Below, in pieces: positions 42,129 through 51,270 of a stretch of DNA of 64,000 nt. The notes below the pieces were generated by a model. The model made no database searches, was not told the DNA's origin, and saw only the letters and a list, made by a program, of their open reading frames with translations. Where the stretch lies: the NCBI GenBank assembly GCA_030710605.1, contig CP092877.1:39818580-39882579 (forward strand), read 5' to 3'. A program made the translations under genes and the position numbers. This DNA is from Cordylochernes scorpioides (taxonomy: Eukaryota; Arthropoda; Arachnida; Pseudoscorpiones; Chernetidae). Positions within the stretch are counted from its first letter, which is position 1; every line of letters begins with the position of its first letter.

Positions 42129-42432
42129 GGGGTCGGTGGAAGGATGGTCTAAACTGTTGGTTTGCAACTGTTATGACCCGGGTTCGTTTCTCGCATTGGG
42201 CGCTTTTTTCTGATTTAAAAAAAAATGCTCCAATGGCCCCCGATTCTTGCAAAAATCCAACCCCACCAGCGAGTCCAAGTAACCAAACGAAGTTCTGGCA
42301 CATTTGTAAGTGCAAAGTTGAACTGCTTTTCACATGTGTAGACATGTGGTGCACTTACAGTAAAAGCAGTCGCCAACTTCTACCCATCATGATTATCATG
42401 GCCTGTACCACGTGTACTAGGGATAATAATAA
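42129..42432 (+). mobile_element. tRNA-headed SINE
   Basis: Full-length, GGTCGGTGGAAGGATGGTCT head, CCGGGTTCGTTTCTC B-box region, ending GGGATAATAATAATT. Confidence 0.8.
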
Positions 42433-42788
42433 TTAAAAAAAAAAAACGATTCATTGTTGGCAAGAAAAAATTTTGTGGCTCTTTTAAAACTTTCAAATTT
42501 TGTAAATTGTGTAATTTTTTACTCTTTCGACTCAAAAGGTTACTGACCCCTGGCCTAGGTCCCTCTTGGATGTGATCTCTCATTTAAAGTTAGGTTATGT
42601 ATCAAGTCAAGGTATTTTTGATGTCACAAAGGTGGTCTCTCAAGGAGTTAGTGCTCCATTTCATGGAGGATTTACTGTCCTGCCCTGGTATTGATGGGGG
42701 ATGATAGCTGAAGCAAAATCTAGGTTTACATCAGGTCTCTGCTGATGACAGGACAGTTGTACATGACTTGATGTTTGTGGGGTTGTAG

Positions 42789-43178
42789 AAACGGAGACTA
42801 CAGGCTCTACAGGAATTAGCAAGGGTCCTACGGCCTGGAGGTTTGGCCTTAGTGTATGTCTGGGCCTTGGAACAAGATGGCCCGGATGGCCCCTCTAAGT
42901 ATCTCAAGCCACAATCCATAGCCGACCCCTCTCAACCTGCCAGCAACACCATTCTTCCCATCCACACCAACCGCACACGTTTCCAGTCACAGGACCTCTT
43001 TGTTCCTTGGAAATCTAAGGATGGACTTACAGTACATCACAGGTTCTACCATGTCTTCACACAAGGAGAACTGGAATCCTTGGTGGAACAGCTACCGTCA
43101 GACTTCAAGATTGTCAGGAATTTCTACGACAGCGGGAATTGGTGTGTGGTAGTGGAGAAATTACCTTCAACACAATGA
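42789..43178 (+). CDS. ALKBH8: ALKBH8 terminal exon
   Basis: GGTTGTAG acceptor, phase 0, 129 codons plus TGA (43176-43178). ALQELARVLRPGGLALVYVW is the conserved strand after motif IV; FVPWKSKDG, RFYHVFTQGELESLVEQL and FYDSGNWCVVVEKL are the typical C-terminal motifs of Trm9/ALKBH8. The insert between EQD and FVPW is shorter than in vertebrate relatives as I remember them. Confidence 0.94.
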   Translation, partial: KRRLQALQELARVLRPGGLALVYVWALEQDGPDGPSKYLKPQSIADPSQPASNTILPIHTNRTRFQSQDLFVPWKSKDGLTVHHRFYHVFTQGELESLVEQLPSDFKIVRNFYDSGNWCVVVEKLPSTQ

Positions 43179-43310
43179 TCTCCCACTATTGCTATCTTTA
43201 TTGTTGAACCTTCTCTGATCACATGTTTTATATAATGGAAGTTTTGTTGTGATGTATAGACATTTGTTAAAATATGTAATATATTCTTGTATGATGGTAT
43301 TTTACACTCT

Positions 43311-43316
43311 AATAAA
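43311..43316 (+). terminator. ALKBH8 polyadenylation signal
   Basis: AATAAA 133 bases after the stop codon, the first in the 3' UTR. Confidence 0.75.
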
Positions 43317-43524
43317 CATTTCCCCACTTAGTTTATTGTCATGTGTGAAGACAATTTAAAAATGATGAAAATTGTATTTTGAAAACTGACCAAAAGTAAG
43401 AAAAATGAGCAACCTACTAGATGAACCTACCCAAGATAACTCTTTTATAAAATGACATGGATCCAAACTCCAATGAAAGACCACCTCCAGGAGAGACCAG
43501 GATGCTTCTGTGGTGCCTCCTACT

Positions 43525-43683
43525 ACAGTAGAATCTGCATGAGAGGACACTCGCACTAGAGGACAGTTTTTATTTGCAAAATTACAATTTTTACTATTTA
43601 GCAACTCTCCGGTAAGAAGACACCTCTCCTTAAAGGACACTTTAGCTCTGTAATTAGGTGTTCTTTATAGGGAAGTTCTACTG
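43525..43683. mobile_element. pogo/Tigger-like MITE
   Basis: CAGTAGAATCTGCATGAGAG to GGGAAGTTCTACTG; lacks one short inner block. A second degraded member lies at about 43745-43880. Confidence 0.75.
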
Positions 43684-44344
43684 TATATCTATAATTAATT
43701 TTTTACTGTTAAATTTTAAAATATATTTCATTTTCTAAGTAGAAAAAAATTCCATGATAGGACACTCTTTCTAAAAGACACCTCTTTAAAGAGGACAGTT
43801 TTCACCAAAATGACCATTTTCACTATTTTGCAACTCTCCAGTAAGAGGAGACCCCTCTCTCTCAAGGTCACTTTGTCTCTGTAACTGGAAATAATTTCTT
43901 CTGATTAATATGGCATAGCGAATGCTTTTTTATTTGTTTCAAATTATAAAGAAATTTGAAGGCTTTTGTAGCCTTTGTAACACAAAGAGTGTAGTAGGTT
44001 AAATTGTGGTAAATATTATTTCTCAATGCTATTTTGGCTAATTAAGGATGCCAAGTCTGGCCTGTCATCATGGTCACTAAAGACACACATTTAGCAGTCG
44101 CTTGTACCTGGTTGGGGTCACTCTCTTGCATCAAAGAGCTTCAACATAGTGACACTCGGTGACAAATTGTTCGGTGCTATGCACATCCCTTGGTAAAGCT
44201 CCTCAGCTATCCCTCTCATCAGATGGGATATTTAATCTTCCTCATTCCTTTGAGGATCTACCTCTTTGCAGAGGGGCAGAATGTCTTGGATGTAAAATTC
44301 TGTACCTTTTAGTGTTTTCTCAGCTCATAGCCTCGAGTTTCTTT

Positions 44345-44465
44345 TTTTTTTTTCAGAAAACTGATTCTAATTGTGACATGAACTCCGTCCAGGTCAGGAT
44401 GCTCTCCTCATTGTTATCAAACCATTTGAGGGCAGTGCCAGTCAGAACATCGAGGGGTTTCTAGG
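44345..44465 (-). pseudogene. Retrotransposon Gag-like fragment
   Basis: Minus strand LTGTALKWFDNNEESILTW followed by TEFMSQLESVF resembles the common LTR-element Gag block (A..W......i.tW..f). The upstream KKLKIVSVEQEEATMNIKKE (44564-44493) may belong to it after a frameshift. Too short to classify. Confidence 0.5.
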
Positions 44466-44644
44466 TAGATGTTGTACAAAAAATGAGCCTACCTGAGTTG
44501 TTGCTTCTTTCTTGATGTTCATGGTTGCTTCTTCTTGCTCAACAGAAACAATTTTTAGTTTTTTCTGAAAGGATATCTGTCCAGCTCTCCACCAGTTTTA
44601 GCATAGAAATCAAGCCTCGTTGTAAATCTTAATATATAAAAGTA

Positions 44645-44786
44645 CAGTAGAGCCTCCATAAGATGACACTCGCACTCTCTACAAAGGACAGTTTTCATTT
44701 GCAAAATTACAATTTTACTATTTAGCAATCTCCGGTAAGAGGACACTGCTGTGCAATTAGATGTCCTTTACAGGGAGGTTATACTG
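44645..44786. mobile_element. pogo/Tigger-like MITE, internally shortened
   Basis: CAGTAGAGCCTCCATAAGAT to GGGAGGTTATACTG; two inner blocks are missing. Confidence 0.7.
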
Positions 44787-45044
44787 TATATATTGATGAC
44801 CTCAGCAAGACTAGTCGACAATTATCAACAAGAACTATCTACAGTTAGAGAGAGATATTTATATCCCAGGTTCATGGAGCACAGCTAGAGAATATTGAAT
44901 AAGTAAAGATTTCATAAATATAGCGTAATATTCTGCTAAGTATTTTCAATTTCTTTGCCAATATATCATAAAGTGTTTTATTTCAAGCATTATTCATAGG
45001 GCAAGCATTCACTTGGGGAGATCTTGAGTGAAGGAGAGTCATAA

Positions 45045-45157
45045 TTTATAATTGTAACGAATAGTAGTTGAATAAAAACACATTTTTTGAATACATACAC
45101 ACTCGAGGGGAAATGCTCTCTGGTAAAACCCAGGCATTGCCTGGGTCATTCGGCTAG
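45045..45157 (+). mobile_element. Helitron 3' end, diverged
   Basis: TTATAATTGTAACGAATAGT as in other members, then hairpin CCCAGGCATTGCCTGGG, spacer and CTAG (45154-45157) followed by T. The hairpin pairs are compensated (CAGG/CCTG). 5' end not found. Confidence 0.7.
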
Positions 45158-45335
45158 TATTACAATAAAATTATGCAATAATTGAAATTTTGCATTACTG
45201 AAAACGGCCATTATTTTCACCCCAACCTAATATATAATTATATTAGTTATTAATTTTAGTAAATATTTTTGACTTTGGTTTGTTTGAAGAAATAAAACCT
45301 TTAACTTTTGATTTATTTATTTTTATTTGGTTGTA

Positions 45336-45509
45336 CAGTAGAACCTCCATGAGAGGATACTTGCGCTAGAGGACACCTCTCTACAAAGAACAGTTTTCAT
45401 TTACAAAATTACCATTTTTACTATTTAACTCTCTCCAGTAAGAGGACACCTCTCCTTGAAGGACACTTTGGCTCTGTAATTAGGTGTCCTTTACAAGGAG
45501 GTTCTACTG
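45336..45509. mobile_element. pogo/Tigger-like MITE
   Basis: CAGTAGAACCTCCATGAGAG to GGAGGTTCTACTG. Borders the tRNA-like array. Confidence 0.8.
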
Positions 45510-45573
45510 TATTAATATATACAGTTATCAGCGTAATGCACAATTCTTTCTTAATTTTGTCACCGTTTGCTTT

Positions 45574-45637
45574 TGGTTCAGTGGTAGAATGCTCGCCTGC
45601 CACGAGGGCGCCCCAGGTTCGATTCCCGGCCGATGCA
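45574..45637 (+). ncRNA. tRNA-Gly(GCC)-like block, unit 1
   Basis: A box TGGTTCAGTGG and B box GGTTCGATTCC intact; anticodon loop CTGCCAC (GCC, but stem changed by CACGAGGG); 3' acceptor half CCGATGC-A; T run follows. The 5' acceptor strand is lost. Confidence 0.6.
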
Positions 45638-46054
45638 TTTTTTTTTTTTTTTTACAATTTCAAAAATCATTTATATTAAAATATATGTGCTTTTCCTGTC
45701 TATGTACAGATTTATGGTCTATGTACACAATTATACAAGTATGTATACAAGTTATTTGCAAATTGCGTGGCAAATTTGCCCTTTCGCTCGCAAGCAGCGC
45801 CTCTAGCGGTGAAGATAGGAGGTAATATCAGCCGACCTAATGGACATGTAAAACATGTTTTAACAGGACATAGAGAAAAATCTGGAAAATATATTTTTCG
45901 GATTTTTAGTCAAAAAAAAATAAATTGACAGGTTCTGGGGAAAAGTAGTTGTTTTTTATTCAGAAAATGATGATGACAATATTGCTGTATCATTAATATA
46001 TACAATTATCAGCGTCATGCACAATTCTTTCTTAATTCTGTCACCGTTTGCTTT

Positions 46055-46118
46055 TGGTTCAGTGGTAGAATGCTCGCCTGCCACGCGGGCGCCCCGGGTT
46101 CGATTCCCGGCCGATGCA
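46055..46118 (+). ncRNA. tRNA-Gly(GCC)-like block, unit 2
   Basis: As in unit 1, but with an intact anticodon arm (CTCGC-CTGCCAC-GCGGG) and T arm. The 5' acceptor strand is replaced by TTGCTTTT. A T run ends transcription. Confidence 0.62.
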
Positions 46119-46529
46119 TTTTTTTTACAATTTTAAAAATCATTTATATTATTAAAATATATGTGCTTTTCCTGTCTATGTACAGATTTATGGTCTATGT
46201 ACACAAGTATACAAGTATGTATACAAGTTATTTGCAAATTGCGTGGCAAATTTGCCCTTTCACTCACAAGCAGCGCCTCTAGCGGTGAAGATGGGAGGTA
46301 ATATCAGCTGACCCAATGGACATGTAAAACGTGTTTTAACAGGACATAGAGAAAATCTGGAAAATATATTTTTCGGATTTTTAGTCAAGAAAAATAAATT
46401 GACAGGTTCTGGGAAAAAAGTAATTTTTTAATCAGAAAATGATGATGACAATAATGCTGTATCATTAAAATATACAAGTATTATCAGCGTCATGCACAAT
46501 TCTTTCTTAATTCTGTCACCGTTTGCTTT

Positions 46530-46593
46530 TGGTTCAGTGGTAGAATGCTCGCCTGCCACGCGGGCGCCCCGGGTTCGATTCCCGGCCGATGCA
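46530..46593 (+). ncRNA. tRNA-Gly(GCC)-like block, unit 3
   Basis: Same as unit 2, followed by about 18 T. Confidence 0.62.
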
Positions 46594-47104
46594 TTTTTTT
46601 TTTTTTTTTTACAATTTTTAAAACTCATTTATGTTATTAAAATATATGTGCTTTTCCTGTCTATTTACAGATTTATGGTCTATATACACAAGTATACAAG
46701 TATGTATACAAGTTATTTGCAAATTGCGTTGCAAATTTGCCCTTTCGCTCGCAAGCAGCGCCTCTAGCGGTGAAGATGGGAGGTAATATCAGCTGACCTA
46801 ATGGACATGTAAAACGTGTTTTAACATAGAGAAAAATCTGGAAAAGATATTTTTCGGATTTTTAGTCAAGAAAAATAAATTGACAGGTTCTGGAAAAAAA
46901 GTAGTTGTTTTTTATTCAGAAAATGATGATGACAATATTGCTGTATCATATTTGATTATCAAATACAAAATTATATCTGGAAAAATTCCAAAAAGCAGGG
47001 ACCACCTGTGAAGCCAGTTCATTTTTAGTATGCAGGAACAAAATTCTAACAGAAAAACATTCATTCGAGCAGAAGACACAAAGCCAGATCATCTCTTTAT
47101 AAAA

Positions 47105-47224
47105 ATATCGCTTCTCAGACACAAAGTTTGGAGCGGGACGTTTCACAAGAATGACATCCACGGCGCCAATTTATAATTGTAACGAATAGTATTTGAATAA
47201 AAGCATTTAATCGGGTAAAACCCG
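47105..47224 (+). mobile_element. Helitron 3' segment broken inside the hairpin
   Basis: GGAGCGGGACGTTTCACAAG to CGGGTAAAACCCGGGCATTG, then the right hairpin strand is cut and TTTCTTAATCAATTCTGTCA of the tRNA-like unit follows. Confidence 0.7.
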
Positions 47225-47306
47225 GGCATTGCCCTTTCTTAATCAATTCTGTCACCGTTTGCTTTTGTGAATGGAATAAATACCCAAATATGGCCATTTC
47301 TCATAA

Positions 47307-47377
47307 CCATCGGTGGTTCAGTGGTAGAATGCTCGCCTGCCACGCAGGCGGCCCGGGTTCGATTCCCGGCCGATGCA
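47307..47377 (+). tRNA. tRNA-Gly(GCC), nearly complete, probable pseudogene
   Basis: 71 bases from CCATCGGTGGTTCAGTGGTA to TTCCCGGCCGATGCA. All arms and the GCC anticodon are present. Base 1 is C instead of G (C-C mismatch at the acceptor end) and the anticodon stem has one change (GCAGG). Followed by a run of about 18 T. Upstream TCTGTCACCGTTTGCTTTTG is shared with the array, so this is the fuller ancestor-like copy. Function is uncertain. Confidence 0.65.
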
Positions 47378-47411
47378 TTTTTTTTTTTTTTTTTTACAAT
47401 TTTTAAAACTC

Positions 47412-47515
47412 ATTCATATATTATACAAGAATGACATCCACGGTGTAACAAATAGTATTTGAATAAAAGCATTTAATCGGGTAAACCCCGGGCGTTGCCC
47501 GGGTCATTCGGCTAG
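47412..47515 (+). mobile_element. Helitron 3' end
   Basis: GAATGACATCCACGGTGTAA, GGGTAAACCCCGGGCGTTGC hairpin, CTAG at 47512-47515 before T. Confidence 0.75.
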
Positions 47516-47780
47516 TTACATATATTCTACAGTTCTCAAGACTTATGATGATAATTTACTTAAATAACTTCACCAAGATATCCACCAGTGTCGGATACAT
47601 AAATAGACAAGCCCAATACAACATAATAGAGCCGTATAGAAAATTAAACTGGTGAAACACAGCTGGGATGGTTCATTAATGATTTGCCAGGCCCTCCTAA
47701 TATTTTATCAATATGAAAGGACAAAATTTAATTGAATTATTCATTAAATAAAACTGTGCTAAATACTTTAAATATATATA

Positions 47781-47939
47781 CAGTAGAACTACCTCCCTGT
47801 AAAGGACTCCTGCAAAGCCAAACTGTCCTTTAGAAAGAGGTGTCCTCTTACCGGAGAGTTACTAAATTGTAAAAATGATAATTTTACAAATGAAAACTGT
47901 CCTTTATAGAGAGGTGTTTGCTAAAGGGAGGTTCTACTG
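47781..47939. mobile_element. pogo/Tigger-like MITE
   Basis: CAGTAGAACTACCTCCCTGT to GGGAGGTTCTACTG. Confidence 0.75.
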
Positions 47940-47949
47940 TATATTTTTA

Positions 47950-48430
47950 TTCTCTTATTCCTCTTTAGCTTTAGTTGAGTTTCTGTTGAGCAAGTAAGAC
48001 TCGAATAGGAGAGCGCATAAAGTTGGTGGTAGTAAAGTTGAATATTTTATTAATGGCATTCAGATATGGAATCTTGGTTTTATTTTATTCACTTACTACG
48101 TTTGTAAAAGTTTGGCTTATTTGGCAGTAGGATTTATTGAGGAAGAGGGCTGCTTCTGGACCTTGGTTATGATGAAGAAGATGGCTTCTTCTGGCGATAG
48201 ATTTTATTGATGAAGGTGTCTGCTCCTTATAATAGGTAATATTGAGGGAAAAGGCTCTCTATTTTGATTAAAATTTGGCTTTTAAAATATAGATGGTATA
48301 TATGACAATTTGACAATTAAACATCTCTATTGACATCTCGTCAATCTTTACACTCAAAGGGAGTTATAAGGTAATAATAATGGTAGGAATGAAGAGAGAT
48401 ATATACAATCGACGTAGCCCTCTCCGAGGG
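47950..48430. other. Intergenic, nothing recognised
   Basis: No exon or repeat family seen. It may be the 3' flank of the minus-strand hypothetical gene at 48441. Confidence 0.4.
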
Positions 48431-48440
48431 CACGTCCGGA

Positions 48441-48887
48441 TCAGGAGCTTAAAGCCGCCTTGAATCTAGACAGATCCCTGCCATTTGGGGAGTTCATGTT
48501 CAGAACATGTTTGATGATAATGTCGAAGAATTTGTCGAGAAGAATCTTGTCTTCAGGTGTGAGTAGCCCGAGGAGGTGCTCCGTTTCTTCTTCGTAATAG
48601 ACCGTGAGTATGATATCCATCCTGACCACATTATTCTTGTTATATATGGAGTGCAGGAATTCTCGATCCTTCAATCGGATGAGTAACTTTTCTATGTCCA
48701 CATCGCCCTCAGGAGTGAGAGCTATAAGGGGTGCAGGAGCGGTCAGGAGCTCATGGGTCATCGGGGTAAGTATTAGTAGCGGTGTAGTAGATGGTATATA
48801 TGGTCCTAAGACAATATATAGAAAAATAATCAGCCATCTTGCAGTAGACGTTTCGCTGTTTAAATTGTGAAAGAGGAAGACGGCCAT
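48441..48887 (-). CDS. Hypothetical protein C-terminal part, downstream of the repeat region
   Basis: Minus-strand frame of 148 codons ending at 48441. The last 90 residues look like a folded, charged protein: DVDIEKLLIRLKDREFLHSI, VRMDIILTVYYEEE, LGLLTPEDKILLDKFFDIII and ending DLSRFKAALSS. The first residues overlap the final, decayed minisatellite units in another frame. If the gene is real, the repeat-coded part (48751-50115) is probably joined to this by splicing; CTTGTCTTAG-like acceptor sequence exists near 48810. I do not recognise the family. Confidence 0.45.
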   Translation of the reverse strand: MAVFLFHNLNSETSTARWLIIFLYIVLGPYIPSTTPLLILTPMTHELLTAPAPLIALTPEGDVDIEKLLIRLKDREFLHSIYNKNNVVRMDIILTVYYEEETEHLLGLLTPEDKILLDKFFDIIIKHVLNMNSPNGRDLSRFKAALSS

Positions 48888-50115
48888 GTTGCGGCAAATA
48901 TTTCAATGCCTGAATGGTAAAGGAATAGCAGCTATTTTGCGGCAGATATTTTTCTGCTTTCGGTGGTGGTGATGGAGAAGCAGCCATGTTATGGCAGATG
49001 TTTCGCCGCTTAGGTGGAGGAAGAGCAGCCATGTTGTGGCAGATGTTTCGCCGATTAGATGGTGGAGGAGGAGCAGCCATGTTGCAGCAGATGTTTCGCC
49101 GCTTGGGTGGTGGTGGAGGAGGAGCAGCCATGTTGCGGCAGATGTTTCGCCGCTTGGGTGGTGGTGGAGGAGGAGCAGCCATGTTGCGGCAGATGTTTCG
49201 CCGCTTGGGTGGTGGTGGAGGAGGAGCAGCCAAGTTGCGGCAGATGTTTCGCGGCTTGGGTGGTGGTGGAGGAGGAGCCATGTTGCGGCAGATGTTTCGC
49301 CGCTTCGGTGGTAATGATGGAGGAGCAGCCATGTCACGGCAGATGTTTCGCCGCTTAGGTGGTGGTGGAGGAGGAGGAGCCATGTTGCGGCAGATGTTTC
49401 GCCGCTTAGATGGTGGAGGAGTATCAGCCATGTTGCGGCAGATGTTTCGCCGCTTGGGTGGTGGTGGAGGAGGAGCAGCCATGTTGCGGCAGATGTTTCG
49501 CCGCTTGGGTGGTGGTGATGAAGGAGCAGCCATGTTACGGCAGATGTTTCGCCGCTTCGGTGGAGGAGGAGCAGCCATGTTGCGGCAGATGCTTCGCCGC
49601 TTGGGTGGTGGTGATGAAGGAGCAGCCATGTTACGGCAGATGTTTCGCCGCTTAGGTGGAGGAGGAGCAGCCATGTTGCGGAAGATGTTTCGCCGCTTAG
49701 GTGGAGGAGGAGCAGCCATGTTGGGGCAGATGTTTTGCCGCTTAAATGGTGGAGGAGGAGCAGCCATGTTGCGGCAGATATTTCGCCGCTTAGGTGGTGG
49801 TGATGAAGGAGCAACCATATTACGGCAGATGTTTCGCCGCTTAGGTGGTAAATGGGGGAGGAGCAGCCATGTCACGGCAGATGTTTCGCCGCTTAGGTGG
49901 TGGTGGAGGAGGAGCAGCCATGTTGCGGCAGATGTTTCGCCGCTTGGGTGGTGGTGGAGGAGGAGCAGCCATGTTGCGGCAGATGTTTCGCGCATTAGTG
50001 GTGGAGGAGGAGCCATGTTGCGGCAGATGTTTCGCCGCCTTAGGTGGTGGAGGAGGAGCAGCCATATTTGCGGCAGATGTTTCGCCGCCTTAGGTGGTGG
50101 AGGAGGAGCAGTCAT
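48751..50115 (-). CDS. Proline-rich repeat ORF encoded by a minisatellite
   Basis: 454 codons without a stop on the minus strand. About 25 units of roughly 16-19 residues, consensus KRRNICRNMAAPPPPPP. The plus strand is also open over 48986-50143 (385 codons; AAMLRQMFRRLGGGGG). Unit lengths vary in steps of three bases through most of the array, which keeps the frame and would fit selection on a protein, or only a triplet-based repeat (GGT/GGA runs). Proline tracts alternating with basic KRR and cysteine are unusual. No known domain; coding status unproved. Confidence 0.4.
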   Translation of the reverse strand: MTAPPPPPKAAKHLPQIWLLLLHHLRRRNICRNMAPPPPLMRETSAATWLLLLHHHPSGETSAATWLLLLHHHLSGETSAVTWLLLPHLPPKRRNICRNMVAPSSPPPKRRNICRNMAAPPPPFKRQNICPNMAAPPPPKRRNIFRNMAAPPPPKRRNICRNMAAPSSPPPKRRSICRNMAAPPPPKRRNICRNMAAPSSPPPKRRNICRNMAAPPPPPPKRRNICRNMADTPPPSKRRNICRNMAPPPPPPPKRRNICRDMAAPPSLPPKRRNICRNMAPPPPPPKPRNICRNLAAPPPPPPKRRNICRNMAAPPPPPPKRRNICRNMAAPPPPPPKRRNICCNMAAPPPPSNRRNICHNMAALPPPKRRNICHNMAASPSPPPKAEKYLPQNSCYSFTIQALKYLPQHGRLPLSQFKQRNVYCKMADYFSIYCLRTIYTIYYTATNTYPDDP

Positions 50116-50370
50116 ATTTGCGGCAGATATTTCGCCGCCTTAGTGGAGGAGCAGCCATGTTGCGGCAGATGTTTCGCCGCCTTAGGTGGTGGAGGAGGAA
50201 AGCCATATTTGCGGCAGATGTTTCGCCGCCTTAGTGGAGGAGGAGGAGCAGCCATGTTGCGGCGGATGTTTCGCCGCCTAGGTGGGGGAGGAGCAGCCAT
50301 GTTGCTGCAAATGTTTCGCTGCTTAGGTGGTGGAGAAGGAGGAGCAGCCTGGTTGTCGCAAGTTATTTGC
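48886..50370. repeat. Minisatellite, about 28 units of 45-60 bp
   Basis: Unit core GCAGATGTTTCGCCGCTTAG, then GGTGGTGGAGGAGGAGCAGC and CATGTTGCG. GCGGCAGATGTTTCGCCGC can form a 5-bp hairpin in every unit. Variation is mainly in the number of GGT/GGA triplets. Right-hand units (50020-50300) have an extra base (CCGCCTTAG). Confidence 0.95.
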
Positions 50371-50497
50371 GTCCTTGATAAAGTCATAATTGATGATTGT
50401 GGTCACATCCAGTTTTGTTGTCAAATTCGGTGGTTGATGTCACAGTCGGTTGGAATGTCACGATTGCTGTTTCCGTAGCCAATAGTTCTGGGCGAGG

Positions 50498-50557
50498 TTA
50501 TGGCTCTAATTTGCCATAATAATCTGCCACAGGCTCTTCTTGGGCGGCTCCCTGAGC
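50498..50557 (-). CDS. Candidate terminal exon, possibly of the duplicated micro-exon gene
   Basis: TTGTTTCAG acceptor and 60 bases ending in TAA; in phase 0 reads AQGAAQEEPVADYYGKLEP. It lies just left of the copia LTR insertion in copy B. The counterpart in copy A would lie left of the window. Linking it to exons in copy A is speculative because phases were not reconciled. Confidence 0.3.
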   Translation of the reverse strand, partial: AQGAAQEEPVADYYGKLEP

Positions 50558-50613
50558 CTGAAACAACCAAGATTTGTTTATTAAATAAATTCTTCCGATT
50601 ATATATTAATTTA

Positions 50614-50872
50614 TGAAGACGTTGGATAAGCCTACTTCCGCCGGGGAGGTCTTACTCACCACTACGTCACGACCAGCCAATCACCGAGCTGCCCAGGGGG
50701 CAGTCCATCCTCCCTTCCCCATTAGTCTAAATAAAGGAGCTTAACACTTGCCTGTTGTTCGCGTCGACTCCGCGTGCTTCTAATCTATCCATTTCAATCG
50801 GCAGATGTAGTGGGATAATTGACTACTTCCATTATTATATCATCTAGTCCAGCTTCAACTTATAGCCCAACA
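50614..50872 (+). mobile_element. Solo copia LTR in copy B
   Basis: 259 bp, TGAAGACGTTGG to TATAGCCCAACA, flanked by ATTTA at 50609-50613 and 50873-50877. Near-identical to 1299-1557. No internal copia sequence remains. Confidence 0.92.
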
Positions 50873-50961
50873 ATTTACCTATTACATTTTAATATATATT
50901 AGGTTGTATCTGCCAAAGTGAACTTTCCTTGATCTCATTAGTTGAGAGATAAATATAAATA

Positions 50962-51137
50962 CAGTAAAACCTCTCAATAAAGGACACTTAGTTGCAGAGC
51001 TAAAGTGTCCTTCAGGGAGAGGTGTCCTCTTACCGGAGAGTTGCTAAATAGTAAAAATGGTAATTTTGGAAATGAGAACTGTCCTCTATAGAGAGGTGTC
51101 TTCTAGCACGAGTGTCCTCTCATGGAGATTCTACTAT
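50962..51137. mobile_element. pogo/Tigger-like MITE
   Basis: Copy B partner of 2145-2320. Confidence 0.75.
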
Positions 51138-51270
51138 AATTTCAAACTAATTTTCCATTCGGATTGAAATTTAAAAAAAATCAACACATTTAGTTTTACC
51201 ATAAAATATTCTTAACACATACTACCGTTTTTTTTTTCTTAATTATTATTATTAACTGGGGAGCTACATA

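Larger units (their letters stand above)
45514..46950 (+). repeat. Tandem array of three about 480-bp units with tRNA-Gly-like promoters
   Basis: Units start at about 45514, 45993 and 46469 (period 481 then 475, measured at the B box). Each holds TCTGTCACCGTTTGCTTTTG, a tRNA-Gly-like block, a T run, GCTTTTCCTGTCTATGTACA, CAAGCAGCGCCTCTAGCGGT and ends AAATGATGATGACAATATTG. TCATTAATATATACA starts resemble Helitron 5' ends, and the array is bordered by Helitron 3' ends. Confidence 0.88.

Noticed and set aside
45514-46950. CRISPR-like array
   Set aside because: Repeats are about 480 bp with no short-spacer structure, and the genome is eukaryotic.
48986-50143. Plus-strand glycine-rich 385-codon frame as a real gene
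   Set aside because: It is opened by the triplet-based repeat itself. The minus strand has the longer frame and a protein-like continuation, so the minus strand is preferred, though not proved.
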